A stretch of DNA of 64,000 nt from CAVRUZ01 sp963724495 (GTDB lineage: Bacteria > Actinomycetota > Actinomycetes > Propionibacteriales > DAIQRJ01): contig CAVRUZ010000002.1 of the NCBI GenBank assembly GCA_963724495.1, forward strand, positions 496,001-560,000. The letters are read 5' to 3'. The notes below the pieces were generated by a model. That model was given only the letters and a program-made list of their open reading frames with translations, made no database searches and was not told the origin of the DNA. Positions 9,947 to 18,592 of the stretch are shown here, piece by piece; position 1 is the stretch's first letter, and each line of letters begins with the position of its first letter. Both the position numbers and the translations under genes were made by a program.

Positions 9947-10805
9947 GTTCAAGAACCTCGAGCAGGTAGTCGCCGTACCCCGACTTGGCGAACCCACGCG
10001 CCCGCTGGGCCAGTTCGTCATCGGACAGGAAGCCTCGGCGCCACGCCACCTCTTCGGGCGACCCGATCTTGAGCCCCTGTCGTAGTTCGACCGTGCGCAC
10101 GTAGTTGTTGGCGTCGTTGAGCGAGTCGAACGTGCCCGTGTCGAGCCAGGCCGTCCCACGTGGTAGGACCTCGACGTACAGCCTGCCCTGTCGCAGGTAT
10201 TCGTCGTTGATGTCGGTGATCTCGTACTCGCCGCGTGCCGAGGGTCGCAGATCACGCGCGATGGCCACGACGTCGTTGTCGTAGAAGTACAGGCCGGGCA
10301 CGGCGTAACTGCTCTTCGGCTTGGCCGGCTTCTCCTCCAGCGACAGCGCCTTACCGTCAGAGTCGAACTCCACCACGCCATAGGCCGACGGATCTGCAAC
10401 CCAGTAGGCGAAGATGGCCGCGCCGTCGACCTCGACGAACCGATTCATCCAGCCACCCAGGCCGGCGCCGTGGAAGATGTTGTCACCGAGTACCAGGGCC
10501 ACGTGGTCGTCGCCGATGAAGTCGGCACCGATGACGAACGCCTGCGCCAGCCCATTCGGTTCTGGCTGGGGCGCGTAGGTGATCGAGATTCCGAATTGGG
10601 AACCGTCACCCAGGAGCGCACGGAACTGCTCGGCATCGCGGGGCGTGGTGATCACGAGGACGTCGCGGATGCCGGCGAGCATCAACGAGGACAGCGGGTA
10701 GTAGATCATCGGCTTGTCGTACACGGGGACGAGCTGCTTGCTCAGTCCCAGCGTGATGGGGTGCAGTCGGGTCCCAGATCCACCGGCAAGAATGATTCCG
10801 CGCAT
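9933..10805 (-). CDS. rmlA: Glucose-1-phosphate thymidylyltransferase
   Basis: Forms dTDP-glucose from glucose 1-phosphate and dTTP, the first step of dTDP-rhamnose synthesis. It begins MRGIILAGGSGTRLHP at 10805, the conserved nucleotidyltransferase N-terminus; the frame opens further upstream, but only this start gives the usual 290-aa length. DKPMIYYPL, LVLGDNIFHG, EKPAKPKS and GTAWLDTGTFDSL are all RmlA signatures. It stands alone here; an RmlC-like epimerase lies at 29753-30310, so the pathway genes are scattered. Confidence 0.94.
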   Translation of the reverse strand: MRGIILAGGSGTRLHPITLGLSKQLVPVYDKPMIYYPLSSLMLAGIRDVLVITTPRDAEQFRALLGDGSQFGISITYAPQPEPNGLAQAFVIGADFIGDDHVALVLGDNIFHGAGLGGWMNRFVEVDGAAIFAYWVADPSAYGVVEFDSDGKALSLEEKPAKPKSSYAVPGLYFYDNDVVAIARDLRPSARGEYEITDINDEYLRQGRLYVEVLPRGTAWLDTGTFDSLNDANNYVRTVELRQGLKIGSPEEVAWRRGFLSDDELAQRARGFAKSGYGDYLLEVLERGRH

Positions 10806-10932
10806 CCCCGTACTGTGCCTCACCTCGGGCTCCGCGGTGGGAGGCTGGGTCATCCGATCGACAGGACCTGGGCACAACGCGCGCAGTCTTTGGGATCGGG
10901 GACAGCCGACCCATGGTGGAACGGGAATCCCC

Positions 10933-10938
10933 TACTCT
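10933..10938 (+). promoter_or_regulatory. -10 hexamer TACTCT, leaderless start of the DinB-like gene
   Basis: TACTCT ends six bases before the ATG at 10945, and no Shine-Dalgarno is present. It overlaps the perfect 10-nt palindrome TCTCGCGAGA (10936-10945). Confidence 0.5.
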
Positions 10939-10944
10939 CGCGAG

Positions 10945-11454
10945 ATGGACACGAGCGCCGTCTTCCTTGATCTGTTCGACCGCATCCCACCGCTGCTGGA
11001 GGAGGCCGTGACTGGCCTCGACGCCGAGACCCTGGCGACAGCACCTGCCCCGGGCACCAACACCATCGGCTGGCTCACCTGGCACCTCACCCGGGTGCAC
11101 GATTCCCACGTCGCCGAGCTCCTGGACGAACCGCAGCTGTGGGAGACCGGGAACTACGCCAAGAGCTTCGGGCTCGAGCCCGACCCGCACAACACCGGCT
11201 ACGGGCACTCGGCTGCCGACGTGTTGTCGGTGCGACCAGTCGACCCGGAAGCCGTTCTCGCCTACCACGGGGCCGTGTTCGAGCGAACCCACGCCTATCT
11301 GTCCCGGCTGACCGACGGCGACCTTGACCGGATCGTCGACGAGAACTGGGATCCGCCGGTCTTGCTAGGGGTCCGACTCGTGAGCGTCGCGGACGACTGC
11401 CTCGAGCACGTCGGCCAGGCGAACTTCGTCCGCGGCATGCTGGCCAGGCGTTAG
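10945..11454 (+). CDS. DinB-like (DUF664) metal-binding protein
   Basis: A 169-aa protein of the DinB/DUF664 superfamily: a four-helix bundle with a His-based metal site, whose characterised actinobacterial members include mycothiol-dependent enzymes. The TWHLTRVHDSH segment provides spaced histidines, and a further His lies in the C-terminal CLEHVGQANF. The early sequence MDTSAVFLDLFDRIPPLLEE and the final helix fit the family. The ATG at 10945 lies just behind a TACTCT -10 box; the longer upstream frame is rejected. Substrate unknown. It converges with the following kinase gene, overlapping tail to tail by four bases. Confidence 0.75.
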   Translation: MDTSAVFLDLFDRIPPLLEEAVTGLDAETLATAPAPGTNTIGWLTWHLTRVHDSHVAELLDEPQLWETGNYAKSFGLEPDPHNTGYGHSAADVLSVRPVDPEAVLAYHGAVFERTHAYLSRLTDGDLDRIVDENWDPPVLLGVRLVSVADDCLEHVGQANFVRGMLARR

Positions 11455-12074
11455 CGAACCGTTCGGCTGCCTCCGGTCAGGACGGCGTGGCGACCGGACA
11501 GCCAGCTCCACACGCGGTCGAACACGGCAGCCTCCGAACGCCCGGTGGTGTCCAGCATCAGATCAGGGTCGGGGCAGATCGGCCCACGGCGTGACTGGCT
11601 CACGGCCAGCCCCGCAGGCCGCTGGTGCCGCGCCTGGCGGTCGATCAGGTCGCGGTCGTGCGCCGTGAGCTCGATGACGCTGGCCTCGATAGCCCCGTCG
11701 TGCGCGGCTGCCCGGAGCGCGTCGTGGAACTCGGCGTTGACGATCGGTTCGTAGCCCTGGCCGTCGACGATCACGTGGTGACCAGCCCGGACCATGCCGA
11801 GGACGCCGGCCTGCAGCGCCCGCAGCATCTCTACTGCGTCGCGGCCGTTCACGATCGCGCGGCCAGTCGGGTCGTTTTCATCAGGCACGTAACGGAATCC
11901 AACGTCTGCGTGTTCTGCGTCCGGTGTCCCGCCGGCCCACTGGGCAGGGACCATCCGGTAGAGCTCGTCGATGCCGAACCGCAGGAGGGGCACGCTGGCG
12001 CGATCCTGTATCGCCGTCACCAAGGTCGACTTGCCGACGGCTGAAGGTCCGTTCACCACGATGCAGACGGCCAC
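11451..12074 (-). CDS. Chloramphenicol phosphotransferase-like P-loop kinase
   Basis: A 207-aa P-loop protein with Walker A GPSAVGKST (residues 9-17), the substrate-lid segment LLRFGIDELYRMVP, and a Walker B-like strand HHVIVDGQGYEP. This arrangement matches the chloramphenicol 3-O-phosphotransferase/CPT-like kinase group, which also includes many proteins that do not act on chloramphenicol, so antibiotic resistance is not implied. The GTG at 12074 follows AAAGGAG by five bases. A family B palindromic element (12087-12163) separates it from the upstream GNAT gene. Confidence 0.7.
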   Translation of the reverse strand: MAVCIVVNGPSAVGKSTLVTAIQDRASVPLLRFGIDELYRMVPAQWAGGTPDAEHADVGFRYVPDENDPTGRAIVNGRDAVEMLRALQAGVLGMVRAGHHVIVDGQGYEPIVNAEFHDALRAAAHDGAIEASVIELTAHDRDLIDRQARHQRPAGLAVSQSRRGPICPDPDLMLDTTGRSEAAVFDRVWSWLSGRHAVLTGGSRTVR

Positions 12075-12086
12075 TGCTGCTCCTTT

Positions 12087-12163
12087 CCCTGAAAAGTGGT
12101 GTCGCGATGCGATAGCGGGCCGTTGAACGGCCGCTGCGGCCAACTCGACACCACAAATCAGGG
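12087..12163. repeat. Palindromic element B1
   Basis: Arms CCCTGAAAAGTGGTGTCG (12087-12104) and CGACACCACAAATCAGGG (12146-12163) are inverted complements at 15 of 18 positions, the only mismatch being an AAA/TTT triplet. An inner stem GGCCGTT/AACGGCC lies in the loop. It is downstream of the GNAT gene and upstream of the kinase gene, and is related to 38418-38482, 57095-57167 and 63660-63730. Confidence 0.75.
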
Positions 12164-12174
12164 CCAGTGGCTGC

Positions 12175-12801
12175 CTACGACCCCTGTCCTGGCGTATCTG
12201 CCGACGGACCCGATCGCGCGGCCCGCCACTCGCCGGCCAGGATCCCCATCAGCACCTCGTCGTGGAACGCGCCGTCGTGGAACACGAACTGGCGGATGCG
12301 GCCCTCCTCGACGAAGCCCGCCTTGTGGTAGGCCGCGATCGCACGGTCGTTGAACGCGTACACCTGCAGGCCGATGCGGTTGAGTCCCAGTTCGGCGAAG
12401 CCGTAGTCGACCATCAGTTGGCAGGCCTGTGATCCCAGACCCTGACTCTGGAACTCGGGGCCCATGATGATGCCGAACGTGGCGGCTCGATCCTTGCCGT
12501 TGGCGCCGAAGAGAGCTACATGCCCAGCCAGCACGCGGTCGGAGCGCCGCTCGACGCAATAGCCGACGGAGCCGGGCCCGGTGTTCTCCGACCAGTTGCG
12601 GAACTGTCCCTCGGTGCTCGCTGGGAGACCTGCGCGGATCTGGTTGGTCTGGAAGACCTGGACCGCCGGGTCGTACCACCACGACTCCAGCGTCGGGAGA
12701 TCCGCTTCGACCAGCCCGCGCAGGCGTACCTGGTCGCCAACGAGCAGGGACTCGGCGTACGACGTCGCGTCGCTGATCCTCTTCCAGGTCACGGGCACCA
12801 C
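12175..12801 (-). CDS. GNAT-family N-acetyltransferase (RimJ/SpeG-like)
   Basis: A 208-aa acetyltransferase of the acetyltransf_3 type. DQVRLRGLVEADLPTLESWW opens the fold; GPEFQSQGLGSQACQLMVDYGF is the acetyl-CoA pyrophosphate-binding motif A (Q/R-x-x-G-x-G/A form); and NRIGLQVYAFNDRAIAAYHKAGF is the typical C-terminal motif of enzymes acting on protein N-termini, ribosomal proteins or polyamines. The exact substrate cannot be read from sequence. The start is a GTG at 12801 with a second in-frame GTG six bases later; neither has a good ribosome site. Same strand as alpha-galactosidase upstream. Confidence 0.8.
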   Translation of the reverse strand: MVPVTWKRISDATSYAESLLVGDQVRLRGLVEADLPTLESWWYDPAVQVFQTNQIRAGLPASTEGQFRNWSENTGPGSVGYCVERRSDRVLAGHVALFGANGKDRAATFGIIMGPEFQSQGLGSQACQLMVDYGFAELGLNRIGLQVYAFNDRAIAAYHKAGFVEEGRIRQFVFHDGAFHDEVLMGILAGEWRAARSGPSADTPGQGS

Positions 12802-12834
12802 CTGCGTGATCGGTCGCCGAGCGGCGACGCCGGG

Positions 12835-15009
12835 TCAGGCGCGAACGATACGCACCAACCTGGCCGACGGCGCGGCCGTCAGGCGGACGTTGAGCCGGCC
12901 GTGCTCGAGGTGCCAGTCGGCCGGGAAGCCGTCACCGGTCGGATAGACCGGCTCGATGCGGCTTCCGGCGTCCACCAGGTGCCCGACGTCGAGCGTGGCC
13001 GAGTCCTCGCCTCCGCGGCGCCAGACGGCGAGATAGCTGTGCCCGTCCGGGTGGGTGAGCGCGAGGGCGAGCCAGGGATCGTTCCACCGCGGCAGTCCGA
13101 GCGGCCAGCTCGGCAGGCAGTCCCGCAGGTCGTGGCGGATCTCCTTGTAGGCATCGGTGGCCCGGCGAAGCTCGGCTCGCTGCCGCTCGTCCATCAGATG
13201 CGGGCGCCCCGAGAGGTGGATGCGGCCCATCATCGAGTTCACCATCGTGAGCGCATTCGTCTCGTCGCTCCAGTCGGGCTGGGGGTAGGCCCAGGTGGCC
13301 GACTGCTCGGGGGCAGCCGCAGACGGGACAGCAGCGGCGATGGCGGCGTAGCGCACCGGATCCATCTGGTCGGAGGTCGAGACCAGCGTGAAGGTTCCGA
13401 GCTGGCCGTACTCCATCCGGCAACCACCCGAGCTGCAGTTCTCCAGGACGAGCCCGGGGTGGCGGTCGAACAGGCCGTTGATCCAGTCGAGGAAGGCACG
13501 GTTGTGGCCAAGGAGGCCGTCGCCACGACTGACGCCGCCGGCCTCGGTTCCGTGGCCCGGGTTGATGTTGTAGTCGAACTTGAAGTAGCCGAGGTCGAAG
13601 CGGGCGATCAGGCCGTCGATGATGCGGTCCATCCGCTCGACCACAGCGGGGTGCCGGAAGTCCAGCTGGTACCGGCCGTTCTCCTCGATCCGCTTGCCGG
13701 CAACGCTGAAGTAGGCGTCGTCGGGCAGTTCGTCGAGCATGGTGGAGCGGACTCCCACCACCTCGGGCTCCACCCAGAGGCCAGGCACCATCCCGCGTGC
13801 CTTGATGTGGTCGATCACCGCGTCCAGACCGCCGTCTGGGAACCGCTGGGTCGAGGGCTCCCAGGCACCGACGGTGTCCCACCAGTTGCCGTCGTCGGCG
13901 TACCAGCCGGCGTCGATCACGAAGTACTCGGAACCTGCCTCGGCAGCCGCGTCGATGACCGGGATCAGCTTCTCGGTGGTGGGGTCTCCCATCAGGCAGT
14001 TCATGAAATCGTTGAAGATCAGGGCCATCGCCTGGTGATCAGCATGCTGACGTCGGTGCGCACGCCGGCTACGGGTCAGCTGCCCGAGCGCGACGTCCAG
14101 GGTGTCGTTCACGGCAACTGTCGTGGCGGGGACGGCCTCGAATGTCTCGCCAGGGCTGAGGATGTGGCGCCAGTCGTGTTCGGCATCCGTCGGTCCTGCG
14201 ATCCTGACACCTACCTCGTGGTCGGAGTCGAACAGCTCGTATCCCCAGGCACCGTTGTGCTCGATCTGCCAGAGCAGGCACAACGGGTTCTCTCCCGACA
14301 GCGTCAAGGCTCCCATCGGCAGGAACTCCGCCGTCGACCACGTGCCGTATGCCGCGACCAGCACCCGGGCCTTGGAACCGCTCGGACTTGCTCGATGGGC
14401 TTGTGGATCCGGCCATGCGGCGATGTCGGCCAGGCCGGTGTCCGGCAGCGGGACAGCGTGCCAGCGCGCCTCGGCGGTCCAGGCGTTGTGGGGAACGTGG
14501 AAGACGACCTCGGGGTCGTTCAGGACGTTGCCGGGATGGAACCTGCCGATCCCGCGCACGAGCGCGGACGAGAGGTAGGTCAAGGTGACCGGAGCGGCGC
14601 CGTCGTTCCGGGCAGAGGTGTGCCAGCGCAGGACACCGGTGCCCTGGTCGGCGGTGATGCGGACCTCGACCACCAGACCCGTGTCCGGATCGGCCTGACG
14701 CACCAGCAGACTGCCGCGTTCATCCACGTCGACGGTGTCGGGCCGCAGCCGTCGGGAGGTGGAGTGGTGCTGGTGGCGCGAGCTGGCGTGGGCTCCGGTC
14801 GTCGACTCGCCGATCTGGGCAACCTCCACGAGCAGGCCGCCGACCGGCTTGTCGGCCGCGGACGTGAGGGAGTCGACATCGGGCCGGCCCTTGGGCCGGA
14901 TCGCCAGCAGGGACACGGGTTCATCGGGAGCGACGCGGAGGTCCAGGGTCACCTGGCCGAGCGTGACCGAGCGGACGTCAGCGGAGGTGGATGCGGTGTT
15001 GTCGGCCAT
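12835..15009 (-). CDS. GH36 alpha-galactosidase
   Basis: A 724-aa glycoside hydrolase family 36 enzyme releasing terminal alpha-galactose from oligosaccharides. An N-terminal beta-sandwich is followed by a TIM barrel: VIDAGWYADDGNWWDTVG, GLWVEPEVV, the nucleophile motif KFDYN (Asp479), LENCSSGGCRME, and STSDQMD, in which Asp547 matches the family acid/base. No signal peptide, so cytoplasmic action is expected. The start at 15009 has a TAGCGT -10 box seven bases upstream and no ribosome site, implying a leaderless message. The position after SGGxR is Glu rather than the common Asp, but this is not the catalytic acid/base. Confidence 0.93.
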   Translation of the reverse strand: MADNTASTSADVRSVTLGQVTLDLRVAPDEPVSLLAIRPKGRPDVDSLTSAADKPVGGLLVEVAQIGESTTGAHASSRHQHHSTSRRLRPDTVDVDERGSLLVRQADPDTGLVVEVRITADQGTGVLRWHTSARNDGAAPVTLTYLSSALVRGIGRFHPGNVLNDPEVVFHVPHNAWTAEARWHAVPLPDTGLADIAAWPDPQAHRASPSGSKARVLVAAYGTWSTAEFLPMGALTLSGENPLCLLWQIEHNGAWGYELFDSDHEVGVRIAGPTDAEHDWRHILSPGETFEAVPATTVAVNDTLDVALGQLTRSRRAHRRQHADHQAMALIFNDFMNCLMGDPTTEKLIPVIDAAAEAGSEYFVIDAGWYADDGNWWDTVGAWEPSTQRFPDGGLDAVIDHIKARGMVPGLWVEPEVVGVRSTMLDELPDDAYFSVAGKRIEENGRYQLDFRHPAVVERMDRIIDGLIARFDLGYFKFDYNINPGHGTEAGGVSRGDGLLGHNRAFLDWINGLFDRHPGLVLENCSSGGCRMEYGQLGTFTLVSTSDQMDPVRYAAIAAAVPSAAAPEQSATWAYPQPDWSDETNALTMVNSMMGRIHLSGRPHLMDERQRAELRRATDAYKEIRHDLRDCLPSWPLGLPRWNDPWLALALTHPDGHSYLAVWRRGGEDSATLDVGHLVDAGSRIEPVYPTGDGFPADWHLEHGRLNVRLTAAPSARLVRIVRA

Positions 15010-15016
15010 ACAGCCG

Positions 15017-15022
15017 ACGCTA
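15017..15022 (-). promoter_or_regulatory. -10 hexamer TAGCGT, leaderless alpha-galactosidase
   Basis: Seven bases separate TAGCGT from the ATG at 15009 on the minus strand; no Shine-Dalgarno is visible. Confidence 0.5.
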
Positions 15023-15124
15023 GGGCCGCAGCGGTGCTGGGTGGTGTCGATGCATCAGGGCTGACCGGTGCTGGTCGGTCGTAGGACACTCGACTGGTCG
15101 TGCCGGGGCATGACGGCGCAGCCG

Positions 15125-16246
15125 TCAGGCTCCAGGGCCGTGTCCGGCGAACGCCGCGTCGCGCCAACGCTGTCCGAAGCGTTCGGTCGTGTATGCGAGT
15201 TCGTACGACTTGCGGGCAAGGCTGCCCGCCCCGGTAACCACGTCGCGGTCCAGACTGGCCAGCACCCCGCTCAACGCAACCGCGTCGCCGGGCGGGTAGA
15301 GCCACCCGTTGACGCCGTCGTCCACGATGCCGAGGAGACCTCCGACCGCGCTCCCGATCACCGGCCGTGCCCTGGCGAATGCCTCGATCGCCACCAGCCC
15401 AAAAGGCTCCGGCTGGTCAGAGGGGACGATCACCACGTCCGCGTCGTCGATGTAGATCGACGGGTCGGCGACCTCACCCACCACGGTGACCGAGTCGGGC
15501 CGGTCCAGAGCGGAGACCAGGGCTGGCACATCGACAGACTCGCCGCTCAGGGGTGGACCGCCGAGGACAGTGAGATGCCCCGGTGCGTCGGCGATCCCCC
15601 ATGCGTCGAACAGGGTGCGATGGCCTTTCCAGCCATTCCACCGACTGGCCACGACGTACCGCAGCTCGCCGACGCGCCCCTCGAGGGACGTCACCCGTTG
15701 AGGTTCCGGCGTGGCGTTCACCACAATGACCGTGCGCCGCCGCAGGTCCGCGGGCAGCGCGCTGGTCACCGCTTCCGAGACGGCCAGCAGCGTGTGGCAT
15801 GTCCGGGCGGCGACCGCCAGCACGTGGGCTTCCGGCCCTGCCCAGATCTCCTGGAAGTGCGCGATCACCCTCGGGACGCGGGCCATTCGGGCCGCCGGTG
15901 CCCCGAGCAGTGCGGCACTGGTGGTGCAGTACACGACATCGGGACGAGCGGCGCGCAACCGCCGGACCAGCTGCGCGACCTGGCTCGCCAGGCGCACCAT
16001 CCCGCGCGGGTTGCGGTAGGCCCGGCGCATGATGGGCAGCGCCACGTGTCGCGCCGCGATTCCGGACCTCTCCAAGGTGTTGCACAGTGCGAGCTCGTCC
16101 GGGGAGTGGGTGAGATCGTTCGGCAGCCAGACCTCGACATCGAAGGTTTCATCGACCGCTTGGAGCATCTCCAGCAGCATGCGGTCGGCGCCGTAGAGCT
16201 CGTCCGACGGGTGCAGGAAGATCAGCCGCTGGGACTTGGCGGTCAT
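15125..16246 (-). CDS. GT4-family glycosyltransferase
   Basis: A 373-aa GT-B fold glycosyltransferase. The N-terminal domain begins LIFLHPSDELYGADRMLLEML, a common GT4 opening; the C-terminal donor-binding domain has VPSDQPEPFGLVAIEAFARARPVI, matching the E-x7-E nucleotide-sugar motif, and VGGLLGIVDDGVNGWLYPPGD. Family 4 members in such surroundings usually build surface polysaccharides or glycolipids from NDP-sugars; the acceptor is unknown. It lies between a 2OG-Fe(II) oxygenase gene (upstream, minus) and alpha-galactosidase (downstream, minus), 115 nt apart from the latter. Confidence 0.85.
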   Translation of the reverse strand: MTAKSQRLIFLHPSDELYGADRMLLEMLQAVDETFDVEVWLPNDLTHSPDELALCNTLERSGIAARHVALPIMRRAYRNPRGMVRLASQVAQLVRRLRAARPDVVYCTTSAALLGAPAARMARVPRVIAHFQEIWAGPEAHVLAVAARTCHTLLAVSEAVTSALPADLRRRTVIVVNATPEPQRVTSLEGRVGELRYVVASRWNGWKGHRTLFDAWGIADAPGHLTVLGGPPLSGESVDVPALVSALDRPDSVTVVGEVADPSIYIDDADVVIVPSDQPEPFGLVAIEAFARARPVIGSAVGGLLGIVDDGVNGWLYPPGDAVALSGVLASLDRDVVTGAGSLARKSYELAYTTERFGQRWRDAAFAGHGPGA

Positions 16247-16357
16247 GACAGCGAACCGGCCTGGTGTCCCTGGTCGTTGTCGCTAGTCCGTGCGGGCCGG
16301 TCACCGGCAGGGTCTGCGTCCCGGGGCCGAAGACGTTCTGCAGCCGAGGGTTCCAAA

Positions 16358-17128
16358 CTATCGATTCTTGGCTGTGGCGCTGCCGAAGATCCTCGTTTTT
16401 GCCTTGACCAAGGTGTCGTAATGCCGCGCAACGGTTCGCTTCAAGGCATTGCCCTTGTCGGGTGACCAACCGGTCGTGCGGGCCGTCACGGACCCTTCCG
16501 GGACCAGCTCGTAGGCGTAGGTCGCGATCGACTTCCGGGTGACACCGGGCGGGAGCGACATCTTCTTGAACCCGTGGAACGTGTGGGCATCGGTGAGCAT
16601 CAGCACGCCGCGGTTGAACAGCGGCTCGATACCGACGGGCTCGTCTTCCTGCCGGGCCTTGATCATCAGCCGGCCGTCGTACTCCTTCTTCCAGTCCTTG
16701 TTCAGGTACACGAGAATGTTGAGCGTACGCAGCCAGTCCGGATGCAGCGGGTGCATGTTGAAGTCGACGTGGGTGTCCAAGAAGCCGCCGTCGCCGCTCT
16801 GGTGGAACCCTCCTCCGTGGAAGGCCGGATCCACGAACAGGTCCTTGCCGGTGAGCTTGCCGATGAACTGCTTGAACTCGTCGGACAGCAGAGCGTCGTA
16901 GAAGGCTCTCGAGGTCGGACCCTGCTCGGCGACGCTCGACAGCTCCCGCTTCTCACCGAACATGTAGTCGCGGGACTTCGGCATCGCGTCGGGCGACGGG
17001 AATTCCGCCAGGAGCCCTTCTGCGACATCCACGTCGAGGAAATCGTCGATCACCAACAGCGGAAACGGGGATGCGTTGTGAAACTCTGCTGAGAGGCTTT
17101 CACCTTGGCCGACCCACGACTTGAACAT
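16358..17128 (-). CDS. 2OG-Fe(II) oxygenase (prolyl-4-hydroxylase-like)
   Basis: A 256-aa oxygenase of the 2-oxoglutarate/iron(II) superfamily, which couples oxidative decarboxylation of 2-oxoglutarate to hydroxylation of a substrate. The iron ligands are visible as H120-x-D122 in DTHVDFN and H185 in DAHTFHGF, with Arg200 in the PGVTRKSI segment suited to binding 2-oxoglutarate. The N-terminal PFPLLVIDDFL segment is typical of this subgroup, which often accompanies glycosyltransferases in surface-polysaccharide loci. The start at 17128 is chosen because TATGCT lies six bases upstream and residues before it are not conserved in character. Substrate unknown. Confidence 0.82.
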   Translation of the reverse strand: MFKSWVGQGESLSAEFHNASPFPLLVIDDFLDVDVAEGLLAEFPSPDAMPKSRDYMFGEKRELSSVAEQGPTSRAFYDALLSDEFKQFIGKLTGKDLFVDPAFHGGGFHQSGDGGFLDTHVDFNMHPLHPDWLRTLNILVYLNKDWKKEYDGRLMIKARQEDEPVGIEPLFNRGVLMLTDAHTFHGFKKMSLPPGVTRKSIATYAYELVPEGSVTARTTGWSPDKGNALKRTVARHYDTLVKAKTRIFGSATAKNR

Positions 17129-17134
17129 GCGCGG

Positions 17135-17140
17135 AGCATA
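17135..17140 (-). promoter_or_regulatory. -10 hexamer TATGCT, leaderless oxygenase gene
   Basis: Six bases separate TATGCT from the ATG at 17128. The divergent 237-nt spacer (17129-17365) also holds the perfect hairpin GCGTCCC-TTT-GGGACGC at 17287-17303. Confidence 0.5.
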
Positions 17141-17286
17141 GCCGAGCAGTCTGGGCCGGTGCTGCCCTCTCGCGGGCAGCGCGGCCAGGTCCTGTCCGGC
17201 CCGTGACCGTCCCGGCCCGGGTTCCTGAGCTGCTGTCAGGCTTGATCTGCGAGCCGATCGCGAGTCCAGGCTCCTCGGTTGGCGTA

Positions 17287-17303
17287 GCGTCCCTTTGGGA
17301 CGC
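17287..17303. other. Perfect hairpin in divergent spacer
   Basis: GCGTCCC and GGGACGC pair perfectly around TTT, 63 nt before the phosphatidyltransferase start. It could be an operator or an RNA hairpin in the 5' leader. Confidence 0.4.
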
Positions 17304-17365
17304 GGCGTACTCCTCGGCACCGTGAAACGCAGGAGAATCAGCTTGAGATCTGTCGTTGGGGGCAC

Positions 17366-18145
17366 GTGATGTCGGAGCAGGGGGGCCCACGCGGCTTCAG
17401 GGACGCACACTCGCGGCTGCGGCATGTCCAGAAGAGCGCCAAGGGTGGCCCGCCTTACTCCTTGTTCGTCAACAGGCCGCTCGGACGGTTGATCGCAGCC
17501 GCGGCGTATCAGGTGAACCTCACGCCCAACCAGGTCACCTATCTCAGCGCCGCGCTCACCGCAGCCGGGCTGATCGTCTTGTCGTTGGCTCCGGCCACCT
17601 GGCTGACCGGGATCCTGGTCACCTGCTGCCTGGCCCTTGGCTATGCATTCGACTCCGCCGACGGTCAGCTGGCGAGGCTTCGTGGCGGAGGCAGCTTCGC
17701 CGGGGAGTGGCTCGACCACATGATCGATTCGGTCAAGGTCGCCGCGATTCACGTTGCGGTCCTGATCAGCCTGTACCGCAACTTCGATCTGCCGCATGGC
17801 TGGCTGCTCGTTCCACTCGGATTCACGGTCGTGTCGAGCGTGCACTTCTTCGGAATGATCCTGGTCGACCTGATGGTGCGTATCCATCGCGCCACGGTTG
17901 GGGCCCCGGCACCGCCGCGAGCCCCGGCCGAAATGCTCAAGACCCTGCTGAAGCTGCCTACCGACTACGGGATCTTGTGCCTGACCTTCCTGTTGCTCGG
18001 GGCCCACCAGGTGTTCTTCGGGACCTACACCGTGCTGGCAGTGGCAACCGGCGGGTACACCGTGCTGGTCGCAGGAAAGTGGCGTCGCGACGTCCTAGCC
18101 CTGGACGCGGAGCGGCGGGCGGGACGCACGGTTCCGACGCCATAG
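17366..18145 (+). CDS. CDP-alcohol phosphatidyltransferase-family membrane protein
   Basis: A 259-aa integral membrane enzyme that transfers a substituted phosphate from a CDP-linked donor to an alcohol. The diagnostic motif is complete: D96-x2-D99-G-x2-A103-R104-x8-G113-x3-D117-x3-D121. Hydrophobic helices lie at about 55-95, 122-145, 150-175 and 195-235. A soluble N-terminus of about 35 residues precedes the first helix. GTG at 17366 or ATG at 17369 can start it. Which lipid or polyol it makes cannot be told; the neighbouring glycosyltransferase and oxygenase suggest envelope chemistry. It is divergent from the oxygenase. Confidence 0.85.
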   Translation: MMSEQGGPRGFRDAHSRLRHVQKSAKGGPPYSLFVNRPLGRLIAAAAYQVNLTPNQVTYLSAALTAAGLIVLSLAPATWLTGILVTCCLALGYAFDSADGQLARLRGGGSFAGEWLDHMIDSVKVAAIHVAVLISLYRNFDLPHGWLLVPLGFTVVSSVHFFGMILVDLMVRIHRATVGAPAPPRAPAEMLKTLLKLPTDYGILCLTFLLLGAHQVFFGTYTVLAVATGGYTVLVAGKWRRDVLALDAERRAGRTVPTP

Positions 18146-18193
18146 CGGGCCGCGCCCAAACACTTGGCCGAATCGCTGCGGAGAAGGCGGACG

Positions 18194-18586
18194 TCAGCGG
18201 TGGCGGTTGGCGGCGTTGAAGATGAAGTTGACGCAGACGATCCCGATCCACACGACCAGGATGCCGATCAGCGGGTTCAGGCCGCCTGCGTTCGCCGCGA
18301 TGGCGGTGAGCGGAATGCCCACGCCGAGCGAGACGATCGCCAGGGCCAACTGCGGACCGGAACCCGCTTGATGTGCGGGCGGCGGAGGCGGCGTGGCCTG
18401 GACGGGCAAGCGGCGTTCGCGCAGTTCGGCCTCGACCTTGTCGGCCAGCGACTCGGCCAGGGCGTCGTGGTACTGCGGGCCGAGTTCCTGCGCAGCCTGG
18501 GCGGTGGCGCGCACATCGGCGGCCAGGTCGGACGGCAGCCCGCGCCGCGCGCCTGGCGCGCCGGATTGCGGGTGGGAACTGGACAT
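18194..18586 (-). CDS. Hypothetical two-helix membrane protein
   Basis: A 130-aa protein I do not recognise. Residues 1-45 are soluble and polar with a stretch (DLAADVRATAQAAQELG) suited to a helix; a proline-rich linker (TPPPPPAH) follows at about 65-72; then two hydrophobic segments, LALAIVSLGVGIPLTAIAAN and LIGILVVWIGIVCVNFIFNA, with a short basic end. The start at 18586 has TACAGT six bases upstream and no ribosome site, so the message is probably leaderless. It converges with the phosphatidyltransferase gene. Confidence 0.65.
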   Translation of the reverse strand: MSSSHPQSGAPGARRGLPSDLAADVRATAQAAQELGPQYHDALAESLADKVEAELRERRLPVQATPPPPPAHQAGSGPQLALAIVSLGVGIPLTAIAANAGGLNPLIGILVVWIGIVCVNFIFNAANRHR

Positions 18587-18592
18587 GAGCGA

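Noticed and set aside
11451..12074. Chloramphenicol resistance gene
   Set aside because: The kinase fold matches CPT-like proteins broadly; similarity is not close enough to infer the drug as substrate.
13409..13440. GH36 enzyme with Glu where SGGxR is usually followed by Asp, suggesting a missing catalytic residue
   Set aside because: In characterised GH36 enzymes the acid/base is the Asp of the TSDxxD motif, present here as Asp547; the KFDYN nucleophile is also present, so catalysis should be intact.
16741..16762. TGCATGTT in the oxygenase gene resembling a family A arm
   Set aside because: It is inside conserved coding sequence and has no partner arm at the 70-nt distance.
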